Shown: positions 24,009 to 32,728, numbered from the stretch's first letter. The stretch: 64,000 nt of DNA from Agromyces bauzanensis (GCF_014645655.1 NZ_BMMD01000016.1:26909-90908); one strand, 5' to 3'. Translations and numbers: made by a program. The notes: generated from the sequence alone by a model not told the origin.

Positions 24009-25676
24009 GTGCACAGCACAATGCAGCAGGGGCCCCTGCTGACTTCCGAGATCCTCACCTACGCGTCCCGTTTGCACGGGTCCACCGGCGAAGCGGTGAC
24101 CTGGACGGCCGACGGGCCGCGCCGGGTCTCCTACGCCGAACTCGGTCGGCGCACCGCCCGGTTGGCCAATGCCCTGCGCGCCAAGCTCGGCGTCACCCCC
24201 GACCAGCGGGTCGGGACGTTCATGTGGAACAACTCCGAGCACGTCGAGGCGTACTTCGGCGTTCCTTCCATGGGTGCGGTGCTGCACCAGTTGAACATCC
24301 GGCTGTTCCCGGAGCAGTTGGTATACGTCGCCAATCATGCCGAGGATCAGGTCGTCATCGTCGACAACTCGCTGGCACCCGCGTTCGCCAAACTGCTGCC
24401 CGAGATGAGCACGGTCCGGCACGTCGTGGTCAACGGGCCGGTTCCCTCCGAAGTGCGGGCGGCGTTGGACGCATCAGGTCGTGAGGTGCACGACTACGAG
24501 CAGCTCATCGGCGACCAGCCCGACACCTACGACTGGCCGCGGCTCGACGAGACCCAGGCCGCGGCGATGTGCTACACGTCCGGTACGACCGGAGAGCCGA
24601 AGGGTGTGGTCTACAGCCACCGGTCGATCTTCTTGCACTCCCTGCAGCTCGGTCTGGCATCCACCATCGGGATCGGGCCGACCGACCGGGTGCTTCCCGT
24701 CGTCCCCATGTTCCACGCCAACGCGTGGGGCCTGGTGCACGGAGCACTCGCCATGGGGGCGAGCCTGGTGCTGCCGGACCGGTTCCTGCAGGCCGAACCC
24801 CTCGCCGCGATGATCCAGCAGGAGCGGGTGACCACAGGCGGCGGGGTGCCCACCATCTGGGCGGGCCTGCTCAACCACCTGGACACCCACGAGGTTGACA
24901 CTTCCTCGCTGCGCGCACTGCTCGTCGGTGGTGCGGCCTGCCCGCCGGCGCTAATGAGGGCGTACGACGAGCGCCACGGCATCCAGGTGCTGCATGCCTA
25001 CGGCATGACCGAGACGTCTCCGTTGGCCAGCGTGGCCGTGCCCCCGCCTGGGGTGGAGGGCGAGGAGGCGTTCCGCTACCGGGTTACCCAGGGCCGACTC
25101 GCGGTCGGAGTCCAGGCTCGAATCGTGGCCGCCGACGGATCCTCGCAGCCCTGGGACGGTAAGGCCCAGGGAGAGCTTGAGCTCGCCGGCCCCTGGATCA
25201 CCGGCAGCTACTTCCGTGCCACACCAGAGGAGATCGCCGAGGAGTTCGACGACGGCTGGTTGCGCACAGGGGACATCGCGACCGTCACCCCCGACGGCTA
25301 CGTGACCATAACCGACCGGTCGAAAGACGTCATCAAGTCCGGTGGAGAGTGGATATCGTCCGTCGACTTGGAGAACGTCCTCATGGGCCACCCGGCCGTG
25401 CTGGAGGCCTCGGTGATCGGCGTGCCCGACGAGAAGTGGAGCGAGCGCCCGCTGGCCGCTGTCGTCGTGCGCGACGGGCATTCAGTCACCCCCGAGGAAC
25501 TGCGGGAGTTCCTGTCCGGCGAGTTCGCCCATTGGCAGTTGCCTGAACACTGGGCGTTCGTTGAAGAGGTTCCCAAGACCTCCGTCGGCAAGTTCGACAA
25601 GAAGGCCATGCGGGCCATGTACGCCGAGGGGGAGCTGTGGGTGCAGACCGTAGAGTCAGCACCCGCCCAGCAGTAG
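24009..25676 (+). CDS. Long-chain acyl-CoA synthetase (AMP-binding, FadD-like)
   Basis: A 555-residue ANL-superfamily ligase that adenylates a fatty (or aryl) acid and transfers it to CoA. The GTG start at 24009 was chosen for the strong AGGAGGA 8 bp upstream. Motifs: P-loop YTSGTTGEPKGV, the A5 region YGMTETSP, TGD(IA) in WLRTGDIATV, DRSKDVIKSGGEWIS with the hinge, and the C-terminal catalytic lysine in TSVGKFDKKAMR. It appears intact. It stands alone between two IS110 remnants and broken genes, so it was probably brought in or moved by insertion sequences. The substrate cannot be set from sequence; medium/long-chain fatty acid is the usual one. Confidence 0.9.
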   Translation: MHSTMQQGPLLTSEILTYASRLHGSTGEAVTWTADGPRRVSYAELGRRTARLANALRAKLGVTPDQRVGTFMWNNSEHVEAYFGVPSMGAVLHQLNIRLFPEQLVYVANHAEDQVVIVDNSLAPAFAKLLPEMSTVRHVVVNGPVPSEVRAALDASGREVHDYEQLIGDQPDTYDWPRLDETQAAAMCYTSGTTGEPKGVVYSHRSIFLHSLQLGLASTIGIGPTDRVLPVVPMFHANAWGLVHGALAMGASLVLPDRFLQAEPLAAMIQQERVTTGGGVPTIWAGLLNHLDTHEVDTSSLRALLVGGAACPPALMRAYDERHGIQVLHAYGMTETSPLASVAVPPPGVEGEEAFRYRVTQGRLAVGVQARIVAADGSSQPWDGKAQGELELAGPWITGSYFRATPEEIAEEFDDGWLRTGDIATVTPDGYVTITDRSKDVIKSGGEWISSVDLENVLMGHPAVLEASVIGVPDEKWSERPLAAVVVRDGHSVTPEELREFLSGEFAHWQLPEHWAFVEEVPKTSVGKFDKKAMRAMYAEGELWVQTVESAPAQQ

Positions 25677-25703
25677 CCCCGGCGGCGGTAGCCCTGCCGG
25701 CAG

Positions 25704-25949
25704 TCAGGCCCGTCGTCTTGTCTGACGCGAAGATGCGGTGGTGGGAGGGCGTGGTGCCGCTTTCAGGTGCGCCGGGGTGGGGAACGTGGTCATGTCGGTC
25801 CCGGTTTCGGCGAGGATCGACTCGGCCAGGTGCGGGCTGATCCCGGGGATCGTCGCCAGCCGGGGTCCCGGCCCTACCGGCGCGCCGTGCGTGCGCGAGG
25901 ACACTTCCCCGAACGACGCCGCGGCGCTGAAGTGCCTGCACCTCGTCAC
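25704..25949 (-). mobile_element. IS110-family transposase remnant (C-terminal half)
   Basis: The minus-strand frame encodes LATIPGISPHLAESILAETG then TDMTTFPTPAHLKA, the helix-hairpin-helix segment and following region of Transposase_20 (IS116/IS110/IS902). The conserved serine-containing C-terminus is absent (the frame ends PPTTASSRQTRRRA). It cannot be the other half of the 23.5-23.9 kb remnant interrupted by the ligase gene, because the order on the minus strand is wrong; it is a second degenerate copy. Confidence 0.7.
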
Positions 25950-26454
25950 GCGGTCGCTTGACCCGACGGGGCGTGGCAGGGCACGCTGGGCACCTCACGA
26001 ATGATGTCGGCGTGGGTTCAGGCGACGGGGCCGGACTGGGGGTACATCGCTTCTCGATAGGTCGCGAATGGCGGGTGTCACTCGCCACATGCGCCTTCTC
26101 GATCCCGTGCGAACCTGATAGAACTCCAGACCCACAGGCAGGCGAACGAGGCAACCGGCACGGTGCGCGGCCGCGGGCTCACCCAGGGGCACGGCGGCGG
26201 GCATGTATCACCACCCTGCGGTAACTTGGTCGTGGCGAGCGTCGCCGTGGGCAGGTATCATCGACTCCGCCGGCGGGGCGCCTGCGCCCGGCGCCACACC
26301 CGAGGTCGCGCAGGAGACGCGCGCTCCGTCGGCGAGATCCGTCGCCGTACCCGCGGGAGCCTTCATCGACCACCCGACAATGCTCGCCGTGCGGCCGGTG
26401 CCCGGTGCCGGACTCGCCCTGCCCGACGCGAATGCCACAGCAGACCGCTCGTGA
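25950..26454. other. Decayed region without an intact gene
   Basis: About 500 bp between the IS110 remnant and the aldolase remnant. A short plus-strand frame (26203-26454, GAFIDHPTMLAVRPVPGAGL) has coding-like composition but no recognisable family and a poor start. I see no intact gene, RNA or clear repeat. Confidence 0.5.
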
Positions 26455-26729
26455 TCGAGCACGGGCATCTCGACCGACCGGACGAGTCCGCGGCACCCAC
26501 ACCACAGACCTTGCGCATCATCGGGGTGAAGGGCTCGGGCGGGGACCTCGGCACGCTCATCGAGCAGGGCCTCGCGGTGCTGCCGCTCCTTCAGGGCCTC
26601 TGCGCACTCGTCGTCGGGCCGATCGGGTCGTCGCGCACGGCGTGCGCGGCCCTGCTCGTCGCGCGAGCGGGTCCGTCGGAGCTCAGGCCCGGACGGCCGC
26701 CTCGTCCTCTCCCATGGCCGCCACGGTAG
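26455..26729 (+). pseudogene. Remnant of class II aldolase (rhamnulose-phosphate aldolase/SDR type)
   Basis: The plus-strand frame contains TLRIIGVKGSGGDLGTLIEQ then GLAVLPLLQGL. The string VKGSGGDLGTL followed by a GLAVL segment is the hallmark of the N-terminal aldolase part of bifunctional rhamnulose-1-phosphate aldolase/dehydrogenase proteins. What follows (CALVVGPIGSSRTACAALL) no longer resembles the family, and no dehydrogenase domain is present. With the broken sugar permease at 23.4 kb, it hints that a sugar-utilisation locus was destroyed here. Confidence 0.5.
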
Positions 26730-26764
26730 CAGGCGCACCGCCCGCGCTCAGGTGCACCGCGCGC

Positions 26765-27262
26765 TCAGGCCACGACGGATGCCGCGACCGGCACGCGCCC
26801 GCGAGCGCCCTCGGTGTCGCGCATGCCCAGCACCGAGACCCCGACGCCGTAGGTGACGAAGTCGCCTGTCGGCCGCACGGCGATGGCGATGAGGGCGCCG
26901 CGCTCGCCGCCGTCGGTGACCTCGAGCCCATGCAGGAGCGCGCGGCGCACGTCACCGGGAAGGTCGGCAGCAGGCATCGTCTCGGCGACGCCCTGGAACG
27001 TGATCGTCGCTGCCGGGATCTTCACCCACGGCACGAACGGCACCCGCTTCGCGATCGGCACGGTGACCGAAACCGCCGGGTTCGCGGCGATGTGCCGCGC
27101 CTTCCACTCCCGGTCGTTGGTGGTGAACCAGATGACGCCGTCGTGCACGTGGTGCATGACCCCGGCCGTGCGCGCCTCGCCGCGGCCGGACACCATCCCG
27201 ATCACCAGGAAGTTCTCCTCGGCGATGGCCTGCCAGACGTCCTCGTTCGTGATGTCGACCAT
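26765..27262 (-). CDS. Pyridoxamine 5'-phosphate oxidase-family flavin-binding protein
   Basis: A 165-residue split-barrel protein of the PPOX/FMN- or F420-binding type. It starts MVDITNEDVWQAIAEENFLV and has the strand pattern VIWFTTNDREWKARHIAANP then AVSVTVPI, the family core that binds the flavin phosphate. Exact substrate unknown; such actinobacterial proteins reduce or oxidise small molecules or bind heme or biliverdin. It is divergent from a TetR gene, with three operator-like sites between them. Confidence 0.8.
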   Translation of the reverse strand: MVDITNEDVWQAIAEENFLVIGMVSGRGEARTAGVMHHVHDGVIWFTTNDREWKARHIAANPAVSVTVPIAKRVPFVPWVKIPAATITFQGVAETMPAADLPGDVRRALLHGLEVTDGGERGALIAIAVRPTGDFVTYGVGVSVLGMRDTEGARGRVPVAASVVA

Positions 27263-27273
27263 GTTGCACCTCC

Positions 27274-27337
27274 GCTTTACATTGTCAAGGCTTTACGATG
27301 TAAAGCAGGGTAGTGACGATCGCTTTACATTGTCAAG
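27274..27337. promoter_or_regulatory. Triple TetR operator in a divergent promoter
   Basis: GCTTTACATTGTCAAG occurs exactly twice (27274-27289 and 27322-27337). Between them is the perfect palindrome GCTTTAC-GAT-GTAAAGC (27290-27306). The half-site CTTTAC is thus present four times in 64 bp between the flavin-protein gene and the TetR gene. Binding by the TetR protein is inferred from position. Confidence 0.75.
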
Positions 27338-27355
27338 AGGCAGGATGGAGGCAGG

Positions 27356-28015
27356 ATGACGGAGACCGCAAACGCGGCAGTGGCGACGACCGGAACGTCG
27401 GTGATGGATGCCGCTCAGGGCACCGGTTCCCCCGGCCGCGCGGCGCTCCTCCGAGCCCTGGAGGAGCTGGCGCGCGAACAGGGCGTGAGCAACGTCGGCC
27501 TCCGCGAGGTCGCCCGCCATGCGGGACTCTCGCACGCGGCGCCCACGCACTTCTTCGGCAGCCGGGACGGCATGATCCGGGCACTGGCGTTCGAGGGGCT
27601 CCAACTCCTCGACGACGAACTCTGCGTCGCGCAGGAACGCGACGCACAGCTGCCCGGACGTGAGCGACTCGTGTCCGACGCCATGGAGTTCGTCGCGTTC
27701 GCCCAGCGGCATCCGGCCCATTTCGATGCGATCTTCCGAACCCCGTCGGCAGCGGCGGGGGATGACAGCCTCGACCGCGCGCGGCGTGCAGCCCTCGATG
27801 GTCTCCGTGCGCTGGTGATGGAGGTCCACGCCGCGGGCGACATCAGCGGTGACGTGGAGACGGTGTTCCTCCAGCTCTGCACGCTGAGCCACGGCATCGC
27901 GTCACTCGCGGTCGACGGCCTCCTGAAGGGGTTCGACAAGGTACCCGAGGGGCCGAACGTCTCCGCCGAGGTCGTGGAACGGATCATCCGCGCACAGGTC
28001 GCGCAGCTGCCGTGA
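27356..28015 (+). CDS. TetR-family transcriptional regulator
   Basis: A 219-residue regulator with an N-terminal extension of about 25 residues, then the HTH (ELAREQGVSNVGLREVARHA, followed by GLSHAAPTHFFGSRDGMIRA) and a TetR_C_33/WHG-type C-terminal domain (VDGLLKGFDKVPE). It is divergent from the PPOX-family gene and most likely represses it and itself through the sites at 27274-27337. Ligand unknown. Confidence 0.9.
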   Translation: MTETANAAVATTGTSVMDAAQGTGSPGRAALLRALEELAREQGVSNVGLREVARHAGLSHAAPTHFFGSRDGMIRALAFEGLQLLDDELCVAQERDAQLPGRERLVSDAMEFVAFAQRHPAHFDAIFRTPSAAAGDDSLDRARRAALDGLRALVMEVHAAGDISGDVETVFLQLCTLSHGIASLAVDGLLKGFDKVPEGPNVSAEVVERIIRAQVAQLP

Positions 28016-28094
28016 TGCCGACGCGTGGCCGAGATCCCGCCGCCGGTCTCTGCTCGCCCCACGGATCGGGATGTCGCTCTGGAAGGATGGCGGC

Positions 28095-29033
28095 ATGACC
28101 GAATCCCGCCTGCTCGTGTCCGTGCCCGGGGAGACCCTGCGGGAGGCCCTCACGCACGGCCCCGGCGGCGTGCCCGAGGGCGTCGACGTCGTCGTCTGGG
28201 ACCTCTCGACCCCGCCGCCCGCCGACCACCTCGATATCGTGGTGCCGCCCTACATGGGCACCGCGCGCCTCCTCGGCGCACTCGAGCACGTGTGGACGCG
28301 CTTGGTGCAGGCGCAGTCCATCGGCTACGACGACATCGCCCCCGCTCTGCCGCCCGGTCACGTCTACGCGAACGCGGCGAGCGTGCACGAGACCTCCACG
28401 GCCGAGCTCGCGCTCACGCTCACGCTCGCCGTGCAGCGCGGCATCCCCGGCTTCGTGCGCGGCGCGGTCGAGGGCCGCTGGGCGCCCGCACTCCACGCCA
28501 GCCTCGCCGACCGTCGTGTGATGCTGCTCGGCTACGGCGGGGTGGGCCGCGCGATCGAGGCCCGGCTCGCCCCGTTCGAGGTCGAGCTCGTGCGGGTCGC
28601 CTCGCGGGCACGCGACGACGACACCGGGCACATCCACGGCATCGACGAGCTCCCTGCACTCCTTCCCGGGGTGGACATCGTGATCGTCGGCGTGCCGCTC
28701 ACCGCGGAGACCACGCACCTTGTCGACGGCGCGTTCCTGTCGGCGCTGCCCGACGGCGCCCTCGTCGTGAACATCTCCCGCGGAAAGATCGCCGACACCG
28801 CGGCGATCCTCGCGGAGGCGGCATCCGGTCGCCTGCGGTTCGGCCTCGACGTCACCGACCCCGAGCCGCTGCCCCAGGGCCATCCGCTGTTCGCGCTGCC
28901 GAACGTGCTCATCTCGCCCCACGTCGGCGGCGCGTCGAGCGCGATGATGCCCCGAATGGCGCGGCTCCTGCGTAAGCAGATCGAGCGGATGCTCCGGGGC
29001 GACGAACCCGTGAACGTCGTGCTGCGCAGCTGA
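28095..29033 (+). CDS. D-isomer 2-hydroxyacid dehydrogenase
   Basis: A 312-residue NAD(P)-dependent dehydrogenase. The start MTESRLLVSVPGETLREAL is preceded by GGAAGGATGG. The Rossmann motif is MLLGYGGVGRAIEARL; catalytic residues are Arg in VVNISRGKIAD, Glu in LDVTDPEPLP and His in LISPHVGGAS. Substrate could be glyoxylate, hydroxypyruvate or another 2-oxoacid; the sequence does not decide. Independent of the TetR gene upstream, from which it is separated by 79 bp. Confidence 0.92.
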   Translation: MTESRLLVSVPGETLREALTHGPGGVPEGVDVVVWDLSTPPPADHLDIVVPPYMGTARLLGALEHVWTRLVQAQSIGYDDIAPALPPGHVYANAASVHETSTAELALTLTLAVQRGIPGFVRGAVEGRWAPALHASLADRRVMLLGYGGVGRAIEARLAPFEVELVRVASRARDDDTGHIHGIDELPALLPGVDIVIVGVPLTAETTHLVDGAFLSALPDGALVVNISRGKIADTAAILAEAASGRLRFGLDVTDPEPLPQGHPLFALPNVLISPHVGGASSAMMPRMARLLRKQIERMLRGDEPVNVVLRS

Positions 29034-29093
29034 CCCGCTGCTCATCCTCGGAATTCGCGAGCAGACCGCCACCGCACCACGAGAGAGGATCCC

Positions 29094-30017
29094 ATGCCCC
29101 GTTTCGACCACGCCTTCGACTGGGTGCGCCGTCACGTCGAGCACGGACCGCTGCCGACTGCCGTGCTCGGCATCGCCACCGCCGAGGGAGTCGTCGCGCT
29201 CGACGCGTTCGGGTCGGAGGGCGGGCGCGCGGCATCCGTCGACGACCACTACCCGCTCTTCTCTGCCACGAAACCGATCATGGGGCTCACCGCCCTGCGG
29301 CTCGTCGAGGAGGGCCGACTCACGCCCGAGACGCCGCTCACCGCCGCCGTGCCCGAGTTCGGGTCGGATCGAGACGACGTCGTGCGCCTGCGCCACCTCG
29401 TCAGCCACACCTCGGGCATCGCCGAGCCGCCGATGGAGACGCCACTCGGGCTGCGGCTCTCGCTCCTCGCACCAGGCCGGGATTTCGCAGCCGGCACGAT
29501 GTCGCGATACTCGTCCATCGCGTTCGAGGGCGTCGCGGCGCTCATCGAGCACGCGAGCGGTGCGCCGTGGGAGCGGGCGGTCGCGGTCGTCGGCGAGCGA
29601 GCGGATGCCCCGGGCATCACCTTCGACGCCGACATGTCGTCGCACGCTCCCGTCGACGCCGCCGAGCAGGGCGTGGACCACGCCCGGTTCGCGACGCTGC
29701 GGCATCCGGGTTCCGGCGTCGCACCCGTCACGTACGATGCCATGCTGCGCCCGCTCACCGCGGGGCTGCCGAAGCTCGAGCCCTACGTCGAGAGCCGCGG
29801 CCAGGACTGGGGCTTCACGTGGAACCTGCGCAACTCGGCCCAGGGGCTGCTCGCCCGCGACACGTTCGGCCACGGCGGCTGGGCGGGAGCCGAGTTCTGG
29901 ATCACGCCGTCAGCAGGAGTGTGCTTCGTGCTGCTCACGAACCTCGGCGCCGGCTTCAGGCGGCTCGGCGTCGACGCCGACGAGCTGCACAACGTCGTGG
30001 CCGCGGCGGCGGCGTAA
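29094..30017 (+). CDS. Serine hydrolase, class C beta-lactamase fold
   Basis: A 307-residue beta-lactamase-family hydrolase (esterase/DD-peptidase-like). The nucleophile motif is FSATKPIMG (SxxK). The Tyr motif is MSRYSSIAFEG (YSS in place of YxN), and the C-terminal triad equivalent is FGHGGWAGAEFW (HGG). No signal peptide is seen, so a cytoplasmic esterase is more likely than a true beta-lactamase. It follows the dehydrogenase gene by 60 bp and may be cotranscribed. Confidence 0.87.
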   Translation: MPRFDHAFDWVRRHVEHGPLPTAVLGIATAEGVVALDAFGSEGGRAASVDDHYPLFSATKPIMGLTALRLVEEGRLTPETPLTAAVPEFGSDRDDVVRLRHLVSHTSGIAEPPMETPLGLRLSLLAPGRDFAAGTMSRYSSIAFEGVAALIEHASGAPWERAVAVVGERADAPGITFDADMSSHAPVDAAEQGVDHARFATLRHPGSGVAPVTYDAMLRPLTAGLPKLEPYVESRGQDWGFTWNLRNSAQGLLARDTFGHGGWAGAEFWITPSAGVCFVLLTNLGAGFRRLGVDADELHNVVAAAAA

Positions 30018-30025
30018 CGTGCCCG

Positions 30026-30086
30026 ATGTTCCCGTTCCCGCGCCACGTGCATTGCCGGATGGACACGTCGCGCGGGAACGGAAACG
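30026..30086. repeat. Palindromic repeat family R60, copy 1
   Basis: Imperfect hairpin with arms GTTCCCGTTCCCGCG and CGCGGGAACGGAAAC (one mismatch in 15) around GCCACGTGC....GCCGGATGGACAC. The centre is nearly identical to copy 2 at 31796-31861 and related to copy 3 at 33488-33552. It sits just after the beta-lactamase-fold gene, so it could also act as a terminator. Confidence 0.75.
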
Positions 30087-30145
30087 CCGGCGGTGGGTGC
30101 GCGCCCGCCACCGACTGACCTGTTCACCAGACCCGATGGTTCTGT

Positions 30146-31423
30146 TCAGTGCCGCCGCTCGCTGATCTGCTTTCCGTCGACCAGTCGAGACGCGTTCCAT
30201 TCGAACGCATCTCGGAGTCCCGGCGATACACCGCGCGGGACTCTCACGTGGCTGAGCGCATCCGTGAAGCGCGCCAGTGAGTCCGCGATCGTCGTCTCGA
30301 TGGCCGATCGCCCGAGCACGCCCCACGACTGGGCCTCCTCCGCGATCCGATCGACGCTGACCTTGCGGTGGTCGAACTCACCGCCGATCGCGAACGCCAT
30401 CGTCCAGTCGATCCGACCCTCTTGATGCAGGTTCGGCACGGCGTCGTACAGGTCGGTGAGTCGATCCTCTCCGGGAAGATGGAGGATGCCGACGTTCTTC
30501 GCGTGGCCGTCGTTGTCACCGACGAGCACACGGAAGATCAGTTGCCGCAACCAGGTATGGAGTACCGCATCGTCGCCGAGCCCGGCGACCATCTCCGCGA
30601 TCCGGTACGCACTCGGACGTTCGGGGCTGTTCTGACGAGTTCTGTCCTGGAACTTCGCCTCGTCATCGGTCCATTCCAGGCCGAGCGCCTGAGCGGCATC
30701 CTCCTGGTGGACGAGGTGCACGGTGGCACCGGCCACGACTCGATCGAACCGCTCGATCGCGAGATAGCGAGTTGGGCCGACCGTGAGCAGTTCGCTGCGA
30801 AAGCCTGCGAGTGCCGCGTGCCGGGCGAGCTCGTGGCTGTAGAACTCGTCGACGACCTTGTGCGGCCGGGAGGCGAGTTGCGGCTTCAGGATGTGCGTCG
30901 AGTGGGCCCGCCCACGGGGCAGCAACCAGTCGCTGTCCCCGAGTTTCGCCACGAGTAGTTTCGGCTGAAAGCCCTGGATCATCGACCGGCTGTCGTCACG
31001 GATGCCTTGGTCGTGGTCCTCAATCGCTTTCTTCATCAGTCTGCGGAGTGCTGCGTCCGACAACTCCTCGTACGACGGTTCGTACCGCTGTGGTTCGTCG
31101 GGAAGTCGGAAGGTCAGTGCGCCGGCGATCGACCCGCCGAACTCGCTCAGGAGCCCGAAGAGATCTCGCTCATGGATCCCTCGCTCAGCCGCCATCGCTC
31201 TGCGCTGATTGCCTTCGGGTGCGTACCCGCCGAGAAACCGCGAGACGAGGTTCACCGCAGGGGCGCGACCGGGAATCGCCGCGAAACTCTCGGTCAGCCG
31301 AACGGCGCTCGACTCGAAGTCTTCGGCCCACGTGAGCTGCACGAACTCGCGGGTTCGCCTTGGTGCGCGGGCAACGGTTGCGATCCGGTTGTCGTGCAGG
31401 TACACCTCGAGCCGATCAGCCAT
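30146..31423 (-). CDS. hipA: HipA-type kinase toxin (second locus)
   Basis: A 425-residue HipA kinase. The ATP-loop region is SMIQGFQPKL (147-156), then HILKPQ (177-182), the catalytic loop GDNDGHAKN (302-310) and LTDLYDAVP (323-330). Intact by these criteria. The N-terminal domain is more like E. coli HipA (LEVYLHDNRIATVARAP) than that of the copy at 3.6-4.9 kb. It overlaps its hipB by 8 bp. Two unrelated hipBA systems within 27 kb is notable. Confidence 0.94.
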   Translation of the reverse strand: MADRLEVYLHDNRIATVARAPRRTREFVQLTWAEDFESSAVRLTESFAAIPGRAPAVNLVSRFLGGYAPEGNQRRAMAAERGIHERDLFGLLSEFGGSIAGALTFRLPDEPQRYEPSYEELSDAALRRLMKKAIEDHDQGIRDDSRSMIQGFQPKLLVAKLGDSDWLLPRGRAHSTHILKPQLASRPHKVVDEFYSHELARHAALAGFRSELLTVGPTRYLAIERFDRVVAGATVHLVHQEDAAQALGLEWTDDEAKFQDRTRQNSPERPSAYRIAEMVAGLGDDAVLHTWLRQLIFRVLVGDNDGHAKNVGILHLPGEDRLTDLYDAVPNLHQEGRIDWTMAFAIGGEFDHRKVSVDRIAEEAQSWGVLGRSAIETTIADSLARFTDALSHVRVPRGVSPGLRDAFEWNASRLVDGKQISERRH

Positions 31424-31664
31424 CGAGGCTCTCTCGAGCCCTCGGCAGATCGAAGCTCACCGTGACACGAACGCCGAGCTTACGCAACGCGCGGAACAGG
31501 CGGGTCGCGTACATGTTGGGCTTCCCACTCTCGAGTTCGCTGAGGTAGTACCTCGAGAACCCGAGCGCGGAGGCGAGTTCCTCTTGCGTGACCGAGCGTG
31601 CTTCGCGGGCAGCTCGCAGGGTTTGGCCGAGGTCGGCAGGCTTCCGAATGTCAACGGATGGCAT
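31416..31664 (-). CDS. hipB: HipB-type antitoxin, XRE family (second locus)
   Basis: An 82-residue XRE repressor; start MPSVDIRKPADLGQTLRAAR chosen at the ATG complementary to 31662-31664, with GGGGACTC upstream. The HTH is SVTQEELASALGFSRYYLSE followed by LESGKPN, a typical HipB pattern. It is preceded by several GAATAT/TATTCC-containing sites (31679-31775). Antitoxin for the HipA encoded downstream. Confidence 0.9.
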   Translation of the reverse strand: MPSVDIRKPADLGQTLRAAREARSVTQEELASALGFSRYYLSELESGKPNMYATRLFRALRKLGVRVTVSFDLPRARESLDG

Positions 31665-31678
31665 GAGAGTCCCCAATG

Positions 31679-31775
31679 CTGGAATATCCACACAACGTAC
31701 GATGTGAGAATATCATCACAATCCGGGATGTGGACATATTCCCGCATCACCTCATGTATGGGTATTCCCACACCT
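31679..31775. promoter_or_regulatory. AT-rich hipBA promoter with repeated sites
   Basis: Four spaced elements share the core GAATAT/TATTCC: GGAATATCCACAC (31681-31693), the palindrome TGTGA-GAATATCA-TCACA (31703-31720), GTGGACATATTCCC around 31730-31743, and GGGTATTCCCACACC (31760-31774). Much lower GC than the surroundings. Probably HipB operators; inference. Confidence 0.6.
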
Positions 31776-31795
31776 ACGGCAGCGGGTGACGCGTC

Positions 31796-31861
31796 CATGT
31801 CTCCGTTCGCGGGCCACGTGCCCCGCCGGATGGACACCCCGTGCGGGAACGGGAACATGGG
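31796..31861. repeat. Palindromic repeat family R60, copy 2
   Basis: CCATGTCTCCGTTCGCGGGC ... GTGCGGGAACGGGAACATGG form the arms. The centre GCCACGTGCCCCGCCGGATG continues GACAC and differs from copy 1 at only a few bases. It lies between the hipB promoter and the 3' end of the IclR gene. Confidence 0.75.
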
Positions 31862-31877
31862 CTGAGGGAGTGGCGAC

Positions 31878-32654
31878 TCAGCCGGCGACGCGCGCTGACA
31901 CCTGCCATGCGCCACGGCGCACCGCCCGCTCGAGCTCCCACGCCCGCGACGGCAGGTCCTTCGCCGAGACCGACACCGACACGGCGCCGACGACGCGTCC
32001 GGCGGGGCTGCGCACGGGCGCGGCGATGCACGCGAGCTTCGGCAGGTACTCCTCGACCTCGACGGCGAGCTGCTGGGCGCGCACCTCGTCGAGCTGCTCC
32101 CGCAGCGTCGCGACATCCGTCACGCTCGCCGCCGTGAGCCTGGCGGCGCCGCGCTTCTCGAGGAACCGTGCGACCGCAGCGTCGTCGCGCGACGCGAGCA
32201 TGAGCTTGCCGAACGCGGTCGTGTGCGACGCCTCGGCGAAGCCCACGTGCAGCTGGCCGATGCGCGGGTGCTCGGGCGAGTCCGCGATGTGCGCCACCGC
32301 GATGTCGTCGCCACGGAACACCGTGAGGTAGGCGGGCGCGTGCGCCGTGTCGTGCAGGGCGCGGAGCACCGCTCGCACGGGGTCGGTCGCGACGAGCTGC
32401 ACCTGCAGCGCGCGTCCGAGCTGGTCGACCGAGCGGCCGAGGATGTAGCGGTGCTCGCCGGGCTGGCGGGTCAGGTAGTCCTCGTGCTGCAGCGTGGCGA
32501 GCAGCCGGTAGGCGGTCGACTGGCCGAGCCCGAGCCGCTCGGCGATCTCGGCGGCGGTGAGACCCGTCGGCGCGGCGCCGACGAGTTCGAGGATGCGCAG
32601 CGCGCGCTCGGCCGACTGGATGCCCGCGCCGCTTCGGCGCTCCACTGCGCTCAT
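31878..32654 (-). CDS. IclR-family transcriptional regulator
   Basis: A 258-residue regulator starting MSAVERRSGAGIQSAERALR. The N-terminal winged HTH is LTAAEIAERLGLGQSTAYRL; the C-terminal IclR effector domain has AYLTVFRGDDIAVAHIADS, HTTAFGKLMLA and YLPKLACIAAPVRSPAGRVV. It is divergent from the DJ-1/PfpI gene with a perfect palindrome between, and probably regulates it. Effector unknown. Confidence 0.92.
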   Translation of the reverse strand: MSAVERRSGAGIQSAERALRILELVGAAPTGLTAAEIAERLGLGQSTAYRLLATLQHEDYLTRQPGEHRYILGRSVDQLGRALQVQLVATDPVRAVLRALHDTAHAPAYLTVFRGDDIAVAHIADSPEHPRIGQLHVGFAEASHTTAFGKLMLASRDDAAVARFLEKRGAARLTAASVTDVATLREQLDEVRAQQLAVEVEEYLPKLACIAAPVRSPAGRVVGAVSVSVSAKDLPSRAWELERAVRRGAWQVSARVAG

Positions 32655-32728
32655 GACGCCGATGCTACGCCGCGGCGCCGGTCGCGTCGCCGTCGCGGGC
32701 CGACCGAGCGAGCGAACCTCCCCCGGGA

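Noticed and set aside
23521..25949. A composite transposon carrying the acyl-CoA ligase
   Set aside because: Both IS110 pieces are degenerate halves; no matching ends or target duplication can be seen, so only past IS activity is supported.
26203..26454. Short plus-strand frame as a real gene
   Set aside because: Coding-like composition but no recognisable family, weak start and a position inside a decayed region; kept only as part of the remnant area.
29094..30017. Secreted beta-lactamase conferring resistance
   Set aside because: No signal peptide and a YSS/HGG active-site pattern point to an esterase-like intracellular hydrolase.
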